From: Kaistella sp. 97-N-M2
GTDB taxonomy: Bacteria; Bacteroidota; Bacteroidia; Flavobacteriales; Weeksellaceae
NCBI RefSeq assembly: GCF_021513235.1
Contig: NZ_CP090976.1
Coordinates: 1,116,001 to 1,180,000, forward strand
Direction of reading: 5' to 3'
DNA: 64,000 nucleotides
Part shown: positions 17,872 to 26,109 of the stretch, piece after piece
Position numbering within the stretch: position 1 is the first letter of the stretch
Layout of the letters: every line of letters begins with the position of its first letter
Translations under genes and position numbers: made by a program
Notes under the pieces: model-generated
Database searches by the model: none
Told to the model about the DNA's origin: nothing
Seen by the model: only the letters and a program-made list of their open reading frames with translations

Positions 17872-17895
17872 TTTTTCCACATGAATGTGGAAAAA
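17872..17895. repeat. Perfect 24-base inverted repeat upstream of a promoter
   Basis: TTTTTCCACAT and ATGTGGAAAAA are exact reverse complements separated by GA. It lies about 35 bases upstream of the -7 box at 17929. It could be a terminator for the serine hydrolase gene or an operator. Confidence 0.6.
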
Positions 17896-17928
17896 TCGCT
17901 TTTCTTTAAAAACTTTAGGTCAAATTTC

Positions 17929-17936
17929 TACCTTTG
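17929..17936 (+). promoter_or_regulatory. Putative -7 promoter box
   Basis: TACCTTTG matches TAnnTTTG, 21 bases before the ATG at 17957, and argues against an earlier start at 17885. Confidence 0.55.
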
Positions 17937-17956
17937 TAGTCCCTAATTTAAAAAAA

Positions 17957-18346
17957 ATGATACACGATAAAGATTACATCATCCGAATTGTAAAACAATT
18001 TTCAGAATTCCTGTCCAAAATGATCGTCGGCGGCAAAAACGAAGGCGATATTGTGGAACTTCAACGCGTTTTCGATACCAATATGAACGATACTTTCAAA
18101 ATGGATTTCGAAACCCTGGCGTCTAAACCCACGGCCGAGATTCTGCAGCTCATCAATGAAAAAGAAGGCAGTCATCAGATTCCTTACTTCGAGTTGCTGG
18201 GACATTTATTTTACTTTAAAAATCAAGAAAATCCAACTCCAGGTTATGCGGAAAAAGCCCAAACTTTTTACGAACATTACTTACAGAAAAGCGGTATTTT
18301 TTCCTTGCCGATCGTAGGCAGAATTGGCGAACTGAAAAAAGGTTAA
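17957..18346 (+). CDS. Uncharacterised cytoplasmic helical protein
   Basis: 129 residues, all helical in appearance, no signal or membrane segment. The N-terminal DYIIRIVKQFSEFLSKMI followed by a C-terminal region with tetratricopeptide-like spacing (GYAEKAQTFYEHYLQ) recalls the DUF6483 type of small protein; that resemblance is from memory and weak. The start at 17957 fits a -7 box 21 bases upstream. Six bases separate it from the MutS-like gene, so the two are probably cotranscribed. Confidence 0.7.
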   Translation: MIHDKDYIIRIVKQFSEFLSKMIVGGKNEGDIVELQRVFDTNMNDTFKMDFETLASKPTAEILQLINEKEGSHQIPYFELLGHLFYFKNQENPTPGYAEKAQTFYEHYLQKSGIFSLPIVGRIGELKKG

Positions 18347-18352
18347 AACCGA

Positions 18353-20143
18353 ATGAACGAATTAAATCTCTTGCTTTCTGAAAAAAGAACGACGCTTCAA
18401 AAATTAAACAAAAAACTCACCCTTTTAGGCTGGACACGCGTTCTAATTTTCCTTGCTATTGCTTACTTTTTATTACAATATTTCATCTTCGAAAGCGGTC
18501 TGCAGAGTCATTTATACTTTGCCATTTTCTTAACGCTTGCCTTTTCCGTTTTTGGATATTTCCTTTTAAAAGTAAAAGAGGAAGTCCAGTTTTACAAAAA
18601 TTACCTTCATATTGGCGCGGAAATCATCACCAAAACAGAATTCGAAACCGGCGTGGGCGTGGAGGAAGATTTCGATAAACATCCGTTTGCAAAAGATTTG
18701 GATATTTTGGGCAAAAATTCGCTCTTCAGTTATTTGAATTATGCCGAAACCCCTTTAGGTAAAGCTAAACTCAAAGATTTTCTTTTGAATTTAAGTGTAG
18801 AGAAAGCCCAGATCATTCTGCGTCAGAAATCGATCGCAGAACTTTCGGAAAAAACGTCCTGGAACATTCACTTTCTCACGTTGGCCAAATCGATGGAAAT
18901 CGGCGGTGAAATTAAACATCCCGAAAACGCGAAAACCGTTTTTATTTCGCCACTTTTGGGAAAGATCATTACCATTGCAGTTCCAGTTTTAACGTTTGGG
19001 ACTTTAATTTTGGCACTTTTCACAGCCATTTCCGGAGCAGTTATCGGTTTATTGTTCGCGGGAATTTTCATCATTTCAAGAATCGCACTTTATCTTTACC
19101 GCCGGAAAATGCTGGCACTGGAAGAAAAGCTTTCCTTTAATTCTGCGCAGTACGAGCAGTTTTTAAACGTTTTCGCCCATATCGAAAAAGAAAATTTTAC
19201 GGAAAGCTTAAACCAAACCCTTCAAAATAAACTTCGTTCCGGCAGGAGCAAATCTTCGCGCAAAGAAATTGAAAAGCTGGCGCGTTTGCTGCGGAATTAT
19301 GAGAGCGGACAAAGCAACATCGGCCTCATTCTGAATAATTTTTTCCTGTGGAATCTTAATTTTACACTTAAAATTGAAAAGCAATTTGAGGCGATCGGCG
19401 AGGATTTACCGCTTTGGTTTGAAGCGTTCGCCGAATTTGAAGCTTTAATTTCGCTGGCCCTTTTCAGGTTTAAAAATCCCGACTACATTTTGCCCAAAAT
19501 TAACGACGGCAGCTTTAAGTTTAAAGCAGAAGAACTCGTTCATCCCTTATTATTTCAACCCCACGTCGTATCCAACGATTTTACGATCGGGCAGAACACG
19601 GAAATCTCCATTGTTACCGGCGCGAACATGACGGGCAAAAGTACCTTTTTGCGGACGGTGGGGATCAATTTGGTTTTGGCGATGGCGGGTTGTCCGGTTG
19701 CGGCAAGAGAATTCAGTTTTATTCCGATGCAGCTTTTCACTTCCATGCGCACGAGCGATTCTCTCAGCGACGGAACTTCTTATTTTAATGCCGAGATTCT
19801 TCGGCTTCGGAAATTGGTAGAAAATTTAGAAAAAGGCGAACCGCAATTTATTATTCTTGATGAAATCTTAAAAGGAACCAACTCTCAGGACAAACTCGCG
19901 GGTTCCGAGCTATTTCTGGAAAAACTTATGAAGAGCAAAGCGCTGTTTTCCTGCCTTATCGCTACGCACGATTTGGATCTTACCAAAATAGAAGACAGAT
20001 TTCCGTTAAAAATTAAAAATTACTGCTTCGAACTTCAAAATATAAATGGCGAACTCGAAACGGATTATCAACTTCAAAACGGCGTTACAAAAAGCATGAA
20101 TGCCATTTATCTGATGCGGAAGTTTGGCATTATCGACCCGTAA
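18353..20143 (+). CDS. Membrane-anchored MutS-like ATPase
   Basis: 596 residues. Unlike true MutS it begins with two membrane helices (about residues 25-75), has two more near residues 200-245, lacks the mismatch-binding domain, and ends in a MutS-type ABC ATPase: Walker A GANMTGKST (about residue 422), signature SLSDGTSYFNAEI, Walker B IILDEILKGTN and the switch His in ATHDLDL. The family is widespread in Bacteroidota and has no known role. The membrane anchors make mismatch repair unlikely. Probably in an operon with the preceding small gene. Confidence 0.88.
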   Translation: MNELNLLLSEKRTTLQKLNKKLTLLGWTRVLIFLAIAYFLLQYFIFESGLQSHLYFAIFLTLAFSVFGYFLLKVKEEVQFYKNYLHIGAEIITKTEFETGVGVEEDFDKHPFAKDLDILGKNSLFSYLNYAETPLGKAKLKDFLLNLSVEKAQIILRQKSIAELSEKTSWNIHFLTLAKSMEIGGEIKHPENAKTVFISPLLGKIITIAVPVLTFGTLILALFTAISGAVIGLLFAGIFIISRIALYLYRRKMLALEEKLSFNSAQYEQFLNVFAHIEKENFTESLNQTLQNKLRSGRSKSSRKEIEKLARLLRNYESGQSNIGLILNNFFLWNLNFTLKIEKQFEAIGEDLPLWFEAFAEFEALISLALFRFKNPDYILPKINDGSFKFKAEELVHPLLFQPHVVSNDFTIGQNTEISIVTGANMTGKSTFLRTVGINLVLAMAGCPVAAREFSFIPMQLFTSMRTSDSLSDGTSYFNAEILRLRKLVENLEKGEPQFIILDEILKGTNSQDKLAGSELFLEKLMKSKALFSCLIATHDLDLTKIEDRFPLKIKNYCFELQNINGELETDYQLQNGVTKSMNAIYLMRKFGIIDP

Positions 20144-20208
20144 GGGCAAAATATGTGGTCGTTTGTAACATTTTTCCAAATTTGTCGTCTTATTCTTTAA
20201 AATTAATC

Positions 20209-21558
20209 ATGAAGAAATCTGCTCTTTTTTTACTGAGTTTCTTTTCAGTTTTTGCTTTTTCTCAGAAGAAATGGACGCTGCAGGAATGCGTGAATTATGC
20301 CCTAGAAAACAACCTGCAGGTTTTGCAAAGTGGTTTGAACAAGAAAAACCAGGATCTCAACTTAGACATTGCGAAACGCGATTATTTACCATCTGTGAAC
20401 GGAACGGTGCAATCCAACGGCAGTTTTGGACAACAGTTGGTGGGTACCCAAACCGTTCGAAACGATAATTTCAACAACAATATTAATGTTGGTGCGAATA
20501 TGCTTCTTTTCAATTACGGCAGATTGGCGAAACAGATCAGAAAAACGCAGTTCGATGTGGAAGCCAGCCAGTTCGATACCGAAGCCATTAAAAATAATAT
20601 CTCTTTACAGATTGCACAGCAGTATTTATCGGTTTTACTGAATAAAGAAATCGTAAAAATTTCCAACAGTAGTCTCGAAAATGCGCAAAGTGTTTATAAC
20701 AGGTCGAAAATTACAACCGACGTTGGTACCACTGCTCAAACCGTGCTCGCAGAGGCGACAGCTGCACTGGCGCGGGAAAAACAGAACGTCCAGACAGCGC
20801 AGATTAACGTCAGCAGAAGTTTATTTGCCCTGGCGCAACTGCTGCAACTTCCGAATTACAAAGATTTCGACGTTGTAGACGTGCCGGTGGATAATCAGCT
20901 GGACGCTCCGCTCTACTCTGCCGAAACTATTTTAGATAAAGCACTGTCCGATCAACCCGAAATCAAAGCCGCAGAAAGCAGAATTTCCTCCGCCAATGCG
21001 CAAACGGAAGTTGCCCGAACCGCTTTCTGGCCCACGGTTTCGGCAACCGCCGGATTCGGAACCTTTTATTTTAATTCTTTAACGACGAACATCCGTGGTT
21101 ACGATCCCGTGAATAATGTGACGTTGACCGAACAAAACTTTTTTGGGCAGTCCAAGGATAATTTCGGCCAGCAGATTGGTTTATCGGCGAACATTCCCAT
21201 TTTTAACAAGGGAATAACGCGGCTGCAGGTGGAACAGACGAAGATTAATGAAGATATCGCGAAAAATAATTTAGAGCAGAGCAAACAAAACATCAAAGAG
21301 AATGTTCAGCAGGCGCAGTTCGATGCGGAAAGCAACTACGAGAATTATCTCGCAGCCGTGGAGGCAGAAAGAAGCAGCACCTTAGCTTTGGATTTCGCGC
21401 AGAAAAGTTTCGAAGCAGGACGAACCACGATCTATGATCTGACCAACGCCCGAAACAACTTAGCCAACGCGCAGGGTTCTGTAGCACAGTCGAAATATAA
21501 CTATTTGTTTAGCCTCAAATTACTCAATTTCTACGCGGGAATTCCCTTATCTTTATAA
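20209..21558 (+). CDS. TolC family outer membrane protein
   Basis: 449 residues from the ATG at 20209, which opens a signal peptide (MKKSALFLLSFFSVFAFSQ). The mature protein begins WTLQECVNYALENN, the canonical start of the outer membrane efflux protein family, followed by two repeats of long coiled coils with Asn- and Gln-rich loops. TolC homologues form the outer membrane channel of tripartite efflux or type I secretion. No partner periplasmic adaptor or inner-membrane pump gene is present on either side, so it must work with proteins encoded elsewhere. Confidence 0.9.
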   Translation: MKKSALFLLSFFSVFAFSQKKWTLQECVNYALENNLQVLQSGLNKKNQDLNLDIAKRDYLPSVNGTVQSNGSFGQQLVGTQTVRNDNFNNNINVGANMLLFNYGRLAKQIRKTQFDVEASQFDTEAIKNNISLQIAQQYLSVLLNKEIVKISNSSLENAQSVYNRSKITTDVGTTAQTVLAEATAALAREKQNVQTAQINVSRSLFALAQLLQLPNYKDFDVVDVPVDNQLDAPLYSAETILDKALSDQPEIKAAESRISSANAQTEVARTAFWPTVSATAGFGTFYFNSLTTNIRGYDPVNNVTLTEQNFFGQSKDNFGQQIGLSANIPIFNKGITRLQVEQTKINEDIAKNNLEQSKQNIKENVQQAQFDAESNYENYLAAVEAERSSTLALDFAQKSFEAGRTTIYDLTNARNNLANAQGSVAQSKYNYLFSLKLLNFYAGIPLSL

Positions 21559-21590
21559 AAATTCTTCCCCTGTTCTTTAGAAGATTTGAT

Positions 21591-22181
21591 ATGTCGATCT
21601 CGCTTTTAGAAAAATATTTGCCGGATAATACGCTTCCCTTTCTTAAAACCTGGTTTGGTGCGCACGCCATTCACATCAAGATTACAAAAGGAAGAAACTC
21701 GAAGCTGGGCGATTACCGCAAAATGCCGGACAAATCGCATCAAATTACCATTAATTCCACGCTGCAACCCCAACTTTTCTTTTTTGTGTTAACGCATGAG
21801 TTGGCGCACCTCCTTGCTTTCGAAAATTTTGGTCACCGCATTTCTCCCCACGGCGCGGAATGGAAAAACACTTTCAGGATCATGCTTTTGGAAAGTATTT
21901 CTGTCTTTTCTGATGATTTGCAACCTGTTATTTTAAAATTTTCGAAATCGCCGAAAGCCAATTTTATGGCAAGTCCGGACCTCGTGAGGTATTTCCACAT
22001 CGAAAATTATGAAGACGAAAGTTCCTATATCGAGGATTTGATGGTAGGAGAAAGGTTCGTGTACAAAAAGCACACGTATATCATCGAGGAACTTCGTAAA
22101 AAAAACTATCTTTGTTTAAATCTGGACACGCAAAAAAAGTACATGTTTAAACCTTTGGCCAGAGTAGAAAAATTAAGTTAA
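21591..22181 (+). CDS. SprT-like domain-containing protein
   Basis: 196 residues. The zinc metalloprotease motif is THELAHLLAFENFGHRISPHG, giving HELAH with a third His after the expected spacing, as in the SprT/Spartan family. Human Spartan cleaves DNA-protein crosslinks; the bacterial proteins are uncharacterised. The C-terminal part has a small beta-rich domain (VGERFVYKKHTYIIEELR). Two bases separate it from the manC start, so the genes are likely cotranscribed, without an obvious functional link. Confidence 0.85.
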   Translation: MSISLLEKYLPDNTLPFLKTWFGAHAIHIKITKGRNSKLGDYRKMPDKSHQITINSTLQPQLFFFVLTHELAHLLAFENFGHRISPHGAEWKNTFRIMLLESISVFSDDLQPVILKFSKSPKANFMASPDLVRYFHIENYEDESSYIEDLMVGERFVYKKHTYIIEELRKKNYLCLNLDTQKKYMFKPLARVEKLS

Positions 22182-22183
22182 TA

Positions 22184-23266
22184 ATGTCAAAATCAAACAA
22201 TTACTGCGTTATCATGGCAGGAGGCATCGGAAGCAGATTCTGGCCAATGAGCACGCAGAAATACCCAAAACAGTTTCAGGATATTTTAGGAACCGGAAGA
22301 ACCATGATTCAGCAGACTTACGATCGAATTCGGAAGATCGTTCCGTCCGAAAACATTTACGTCATCACGAACAAAGAATATGTTTCGCTTACCGAGCAGC
22401 AGTTGCCGGAGGTTCATTCGGAAAATATCGTGGGCGAACCGATGATGAAAAATACTGCTGCGTGCAATATTTACATGGCAAAAAAGATTGCCGCAAAAAA
22501 CAGCGAGGCAAACATCATTGTCCTTCCGGCGGATCATTTAATTTTAAAGGAAAACATATTTCTGAAAAAAGCCGAACTGGCTTTTAATTTGGCCGAAAAA
22601 AACGACTACCTCATTACTTTGGGCATAAATCCCACACGTCCCGATACGGGCTACGGATACATTCAGTTTGTGGATAAAAAAGGTTCGGAATATTTTAAAG
22701 TAAAAACCTTTACGGAGAAACCCGATCTGGAGATTGCAAAAACATTTTTGGAAAGTGGGGATTTTCTGTGGAATGCGGGTATTTTCATCTGGAATGTGCA
22801 GTCCATTATTTCTGCTTTTGAATCTTTCTTACCCGAAATGACGCAAAATTTTGACAGTTGCGAATATAATTCAGACGAAGAAGTACCGTGCATTGACCTT
22901 ATTTACCCCAAAGTAAATAAGATTTCCATCGACAACGGGATTTTAGAAAAAGCGAAAAACGTTTATGTTATTCCCGCAGATTTAGGCTGGAGCGATCTCG
23001 GAACGTGGAATTCGATTTATGAAAATTCGGAGAAAGACGAAGACCAGAATGCCGCAAAATCCAAACATATCCTCAGCTACAATTCGAAAGGAAATTTAAT
23101 CAAATTGAAAAACCAGAACAAAGCGGTGGTGATTGATGGGTTGGAAAATTATATTATTGTGGACACCGATAAAGCACTTTTAATTTGCCCCCGAGAAAAT
23201 GATCAGCATCTGAAAGAGTACATTCAGGATTTGCGAGCGGTGAAAAACGGCGAGAAATATCTGTAA
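22184..23266 (+). CDS. manC: Mannose-1-phosphate guanylyltransferase
   Basis: 360 residues, nucleotidyltransferase part only; the C-terminal cupin isomerase domain of bifunctional enzymes is absent. It makes GDP-mannose from mannose-1-phosphate and GTP for glycan synthesis. Signatures are MAGGIGSRFWPMSTQKYPKQF at the N-terminus, VLPADHL for the metal site and FTEKPDLEIAKTFLESGDFLWNAGIF. A terminator shared with the convergent glycosyltransferase operon follows. The nearby GT4 and GT9 genes fit a polysaccharide or lipopolysaccharide context. Confidence 0.92.
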   Translation: MSKSNNYCVIMAGGIGSRFWPMSTQKYPKQFQDILGTGRTMIQQTYDRIRKIVPSENIYVITNKEYVSLTEQQLPEVHSENIVGEPMMKNTAACNIYMAKKIAAKNSEANIIVLPADHLILKENIFLKKAELAFNLAEKNDYLITLGINPTRPDTGYGYIQFVDKKGSEYFKVKTFTEKPDLEIAKTFLESGDFLWNAGIFIWNVQSIISAFESFLPEMTQNFDSCEYNSDEEVPCIDLIYPKVNKISIDNGILEKAKNVYVIPADLGWSDLGTWNSIYENSEKDEDQNAAKSKHILSYNSKGNLIKLKNQNKAVVIDGLENYIIVDTDKALLICPRENDQHLKEYIQDLRAVKNGEKYL

Positions 23267-23285
23267 ATATCAAGTTTTATAGCTT

Positions 23286-23319
23286 AAAATCCTTTCTTAA
23301 CCGAAAGGATTTTTTTTTG
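23286..23319. terminator. Bidirectional terminator between manC and the GT9 gene
   Basis: AAAATCCTTTC and GAAAGGATTTT pair around TTAACC, with A and T runs on either side. Confidence 0.8.
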
Positions 23320-23323
23320 CATT

Positions 23324-24289
23324 TTAAATAATATCGACGATCTTCTGAATATCGATTTCTTCCAAACACGCCCAATCGCCACGATAACAGGGTTTATCGC
23401 CAAACACAGAACAAGGCCGGCACGTAAGATCTTTCACCTGTACCACATCTCTTTCGCTTTGTCCATAACCGAGAAACCCTGCATACGAGTGCGTAGATCC
23501 CCAAACCGAGACGCAGCGCGTGCCTACCCAACTGGCCAAATGCATATTTGCGGAATCCATGGAGATCATGGTTTCGAGCTCTGAAATCTTTTGAAGTTCT
23601 TCTTTTAAAGTAAGTTTGCCGGCTAAATTTTCCGCATTTGGAATTTGGCTGGCCCACTGATCCAAAATTTCTACTTCGGCTTTACCGCCGCCGAAAAAAT
23701 AAATCTGATGTTTTTTAGAAAGAATTCGTGCAACTTCAAAGGATTTTTCCAAAGGCAGCATTTTTCCGCGATGCTGTGCAAAGGGCGCCAAACCGATCCC
23801 CGCTTTAGTTTCGGCTAGTTGTCGGTATTGGTGAGACAGCTTAACCTGGATTCCAAGGTCCCGAAAAACATCTGCATATCTTTCTGTCGTGTGCTGTAAT
23901 GGCTCTTTCTCCAGATTCCAAATGTCGGTTAAATGTTCTTTTTCTTCTTTTCCCTTATTGAGTACCGAAATTTTATAACCTCTTCTTTTAAAGATTCCGA
24001 GCAAAATCTTGGTGCGGATTACATTATGCAGATCCGCGATGAGATCGGGCTGAAATTCTTTGGTCAATTGGTGCGCGAGTTTTCTAATGCCCCAAAAGCC
24101 TTTGTAATCGTCGATGTCGACGCCTTTAAAGATGAGATTTGGGATGCCTTCAAAAAGGTCCCGGAAATTATTCCTCGAGACGAATATAATTTCCACCTCC
24201 GGATTTTGCTCCAAAATTTCGCGGAAAACCGGGGCAATCATTGCAACATCGCCAAAAGCAGAAAAGCGATATGTGAGTATACGCGTCAA
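23324..24289 (-). CDS. Glycosyltransferase family 9 protein (heptosyltransferase-like)
   Basis: 321 residues of the GT9/ADP-heptose:LPS heptosyltransferase family. Seen are the N-terminal RFSAFGDVAMIAPV, the nucleotide-sugar pocket GLAPFAQHRGKMLP, and ETMISMDSANMHLASWVGT near the C-terminus. It probably extends lipopolysaccharide core. It starts with TTG at 24289, overlapping the sufE stop in TTGA; no ATG is available upstream in this frame before a stop, so translational coupling is likely. Confidence 0.9.
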   Translation of the reverse strand: MTRILTYRFSAFGDVAMIAPVFREILEQNPEVEIIFVSRNNFRDLFEGIPNLIFKGVDIDDYKGFWGIRKLAHQLTKEFQPDLIADLHNVIRTKILLGIFKRRGYKISVLNKGKEEKEHLTDIWNLEKEPLQHTTERYADVFRDLGIQVKLSHQYRQLAETKAGIGLAPFAQHRGKMLPLEKSFEVARILSKKHQIYFFGGGKAEVEILDQWASQIPNAENLAGKLTLKEELQKISELETMISMDSANMHLASWVGTRCVSVWGSTHSYAGFLGYGQSERDVVQVKDLTCRPCSVFGDKPCYRGDWACLEEIDIQKIVDII

Positions 24290-24705
24290 TTTTTCAATTG
24301 GTAAGCAACGGCGTAAAATTTAATTTGCTTCGTCATTGCCATTAAACCGTTTGCGCGGGAGGGCGATAAAAATTCCTGCAAGCCGATCTGGGAAATAAAT
24401 TCGAAATCCGAATCCAGAATTTCCTGGGTAGAATGGCCGCTGTAAATGGATACGAGAAGAGACACGATTCCCTTGGGCAAAATTCCGTCGGAATCGGCAT
24501 TGAAAATTAATTTGCCGTCTTTAAAATCCGCATCAATCCAAACTTTCGACTGGCAACCTTTGATGAGATTGGCGTCGGATTTTTTATCTTCGGGCAAACC
24601 TTTCAGTTCTTTCCCAAGATCGATGATGTATTCGTATTTCTGCTCCCAATCATCAAGAAAGGCGAACTCGTCCACTATTTCCTGCTGTTTTTCTTTAATG
24701 GTCAT
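24286..24705 (-). CDS. sufE: SufE family cysteine desulfurase activator
   Basis: 139 residues. SufE takes the persulfide sulfur from SufS on its own Cys and passes it to the SufBCD scaffold for iron-sulfur cluster assembly. The acceptor Cys is residue 51 in LIKGCQSKVW; the family patterns PEDKKSDANLIKGC and GIVSLLVSIYSGHS are intact. The ATG at 24705 follows the GT4 stop by 37 bases. An upstream extension to 24759 would overlap that gene. It lies between two glycosyltransferase genes instead of with suf genes. Confidence 0.93.
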   Translation of the reverse strand: MTIKEKQQEIVDEFAFLDDWEQKYEYIIDLGKELKGLPEDKKSDANLIKGCQSKVWIDADFKDGKLIFNADSDGILPKGIVSLLVSIYSGHSTQEILDSDFEFISQIGLQEFLSPSRANGLMAMTKQIKFYAVAYQLKN

Positions 24706-24742
24706 TGTAAAATTTCTTTGTGCAAAGGTAAGAAAATCGATT

Positions 24743-25840
24743 TTAGAAATTCTCTGCAACTACCTTTTTAAACAGGGCCAGAATTTTGGGTTCTTCCTTT
24801 TCCCAACAGAGTTCCGCGGCCGCTTTTTCGAGTTCGGGTTGGTAAAAAGCCCTGCCCTTCTGAAGCACAATTTTTATTTTTTCCGCGAGGTTTTTAGGAT
24901 CGTGATTTTCTACGATTTCGCCAATTTTAAACTGGTTATAAACGCGCATCATTTCGGGGAAATTAATCAAAACCAGGGGAACACGGGCCTGAATGCAGTC
25001 TGCCACTTTATTGGGTAAGGAATAGAGATAACTTACTCCACCGTTTTCTTCAATACTTAATGCAACATCTGCCGTTTTTGTGATCTTGCGAAGTTCAGTG
25101 GGCGCAATTTTTCCCAGAAATTCGACTTTGCTAGATAAATTTTCCTTGACAACAAGCGCTTTATAATCATTAATTTTGGGGCCGTCCCCCGCAATTTTAA
25201 AAATAACACCTTCCAAATACTTCATCGCCAAAATGGCCTGACCGATTCCGCGCGACTGATTAATTGCGCCCTGATATAAAATTATTTTAGGATGATTAAG
25301 GGGAATTTCCGCGGGAGTTTCAAATTTTCTCGGGATATTTCTTACCACCACCGGTTTCACGCTGTACTTCACAGAAAACCACTCGGCATAGCTTTGGCTC
25401 TCGGTCATCATGTATTTGAGGTTCGGCAGGAGCTTTTTTTCCAGATACCGCCAAATTTTTTGAGTAAATTTTCCCTGAATGGCCGGCATTTCTGTATAGA
25501 TTTCGTGGCTGTCGAAAACCAGGGGAATATTTAATTTTTTCGAAATCAATACATTGGGCAAAAGCGCATCTAAATCATTGGCTAAGAGAATGGTATCGAC
25601 GTCAGCCACTTTTTTGAGTTCGCCGTACAACTTCCAGTTAAACTCCGGATAAGCCGTTTTTAAAGATTTTGAAAATTGTTTGATCCTTTTGAAGGGATAA
25701 TTTCGCGTCATTTCGGGTGCGCCACCCCAGTCATTTCCAATCAGGAAAATTTCGTAGCCTTCTTTGCTTAAAGTTTCGCAGACCTTTTCAATTCTTTGAT
25801 CGGTGTAAAGATTGCTGAATGCGGAAACGATCACTTTCAT
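24743..25840 (-). CDS. Glycosyltransferase family 4 protein
   Basis: 365-residue GT-B fold enzyme. N-terminal VSAFSNLYTDQRIEKVCETL is typical of group 1 transferases in Bacteroidota; the C-terminal donor domain has ILYQGAINQSRGIG and FLGKIAPTELRKITKTADVALSIEENGGVSYLYSLP, where the EX7E-like region is seen. Donor and acceptor are unknown. First gene of a GT4-sufE-GT9 operon reading away from clpC. Confidence 0.87.
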   Translation of the reverse strand: MKVIVSAFSNLYTDQRIEKVCETLSKEGYEIFLIGNDWGGAPEMTRNYPFKRIKQFSKSLKTAYPEFNWKLYGELKKVADVDTILLANDLDALLPNVLISKKLNIPLVFDSHEIYTEMPAIQGKFTQKIWRYLEKKLLPNLKYMMTESQSYAEWFSVKYSVKPVVVRNIPRKFETPAEIPLNHPKIILYQGAINQSRGIGQAILAMKYLEGVIFKIAGDGPKINDYKALVVKENLSSKVEFLGKIAPTELRKITKTADVALSIEENGGVSYLYSLPNKVADCIQARVPLVLINFPEMMRVYNQFKIGEIVENHDPKNLAEKIKIVLQKGRAFYQPELEKAAAELCWEKEEPKILALFKKVVAENF

Positions 25841-26047
25841 AAAACTGTTTTAACCTTTGATAAATAAATTGGATCCAACCTTAAATACCTTTACAATCAA
25901 AAAATCCCATCGACAATTCAATCGGAAAAAACTTGTAATTTAATGGCTTGCAGTTGGTTTTTTAGGGTGACAAACCTAATCATTTTCAATGAGATACTCA
26001 AATTATATCTGCCAAAAAGGCACTAAATATTTTTGGTAAAGTATTTG

Positions 26048-26055
26048 TAACTTTG
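26048..26055 (+). promoter_or_regulatory. Putative -7 promoter box for clpC
   Basis: TAACTTTG matches TAnnTTTG, 55 bases before the clpC ATG. No CIRCE-type inverted repeat was seen in the 269-base gap. Confidence 0.45.
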
Positions 26056-26109
26056 GTTAGAGCATTAAAGACTTTTAATTATCTTTAATAATAAGATTGA
26101 GAAAAAAAT

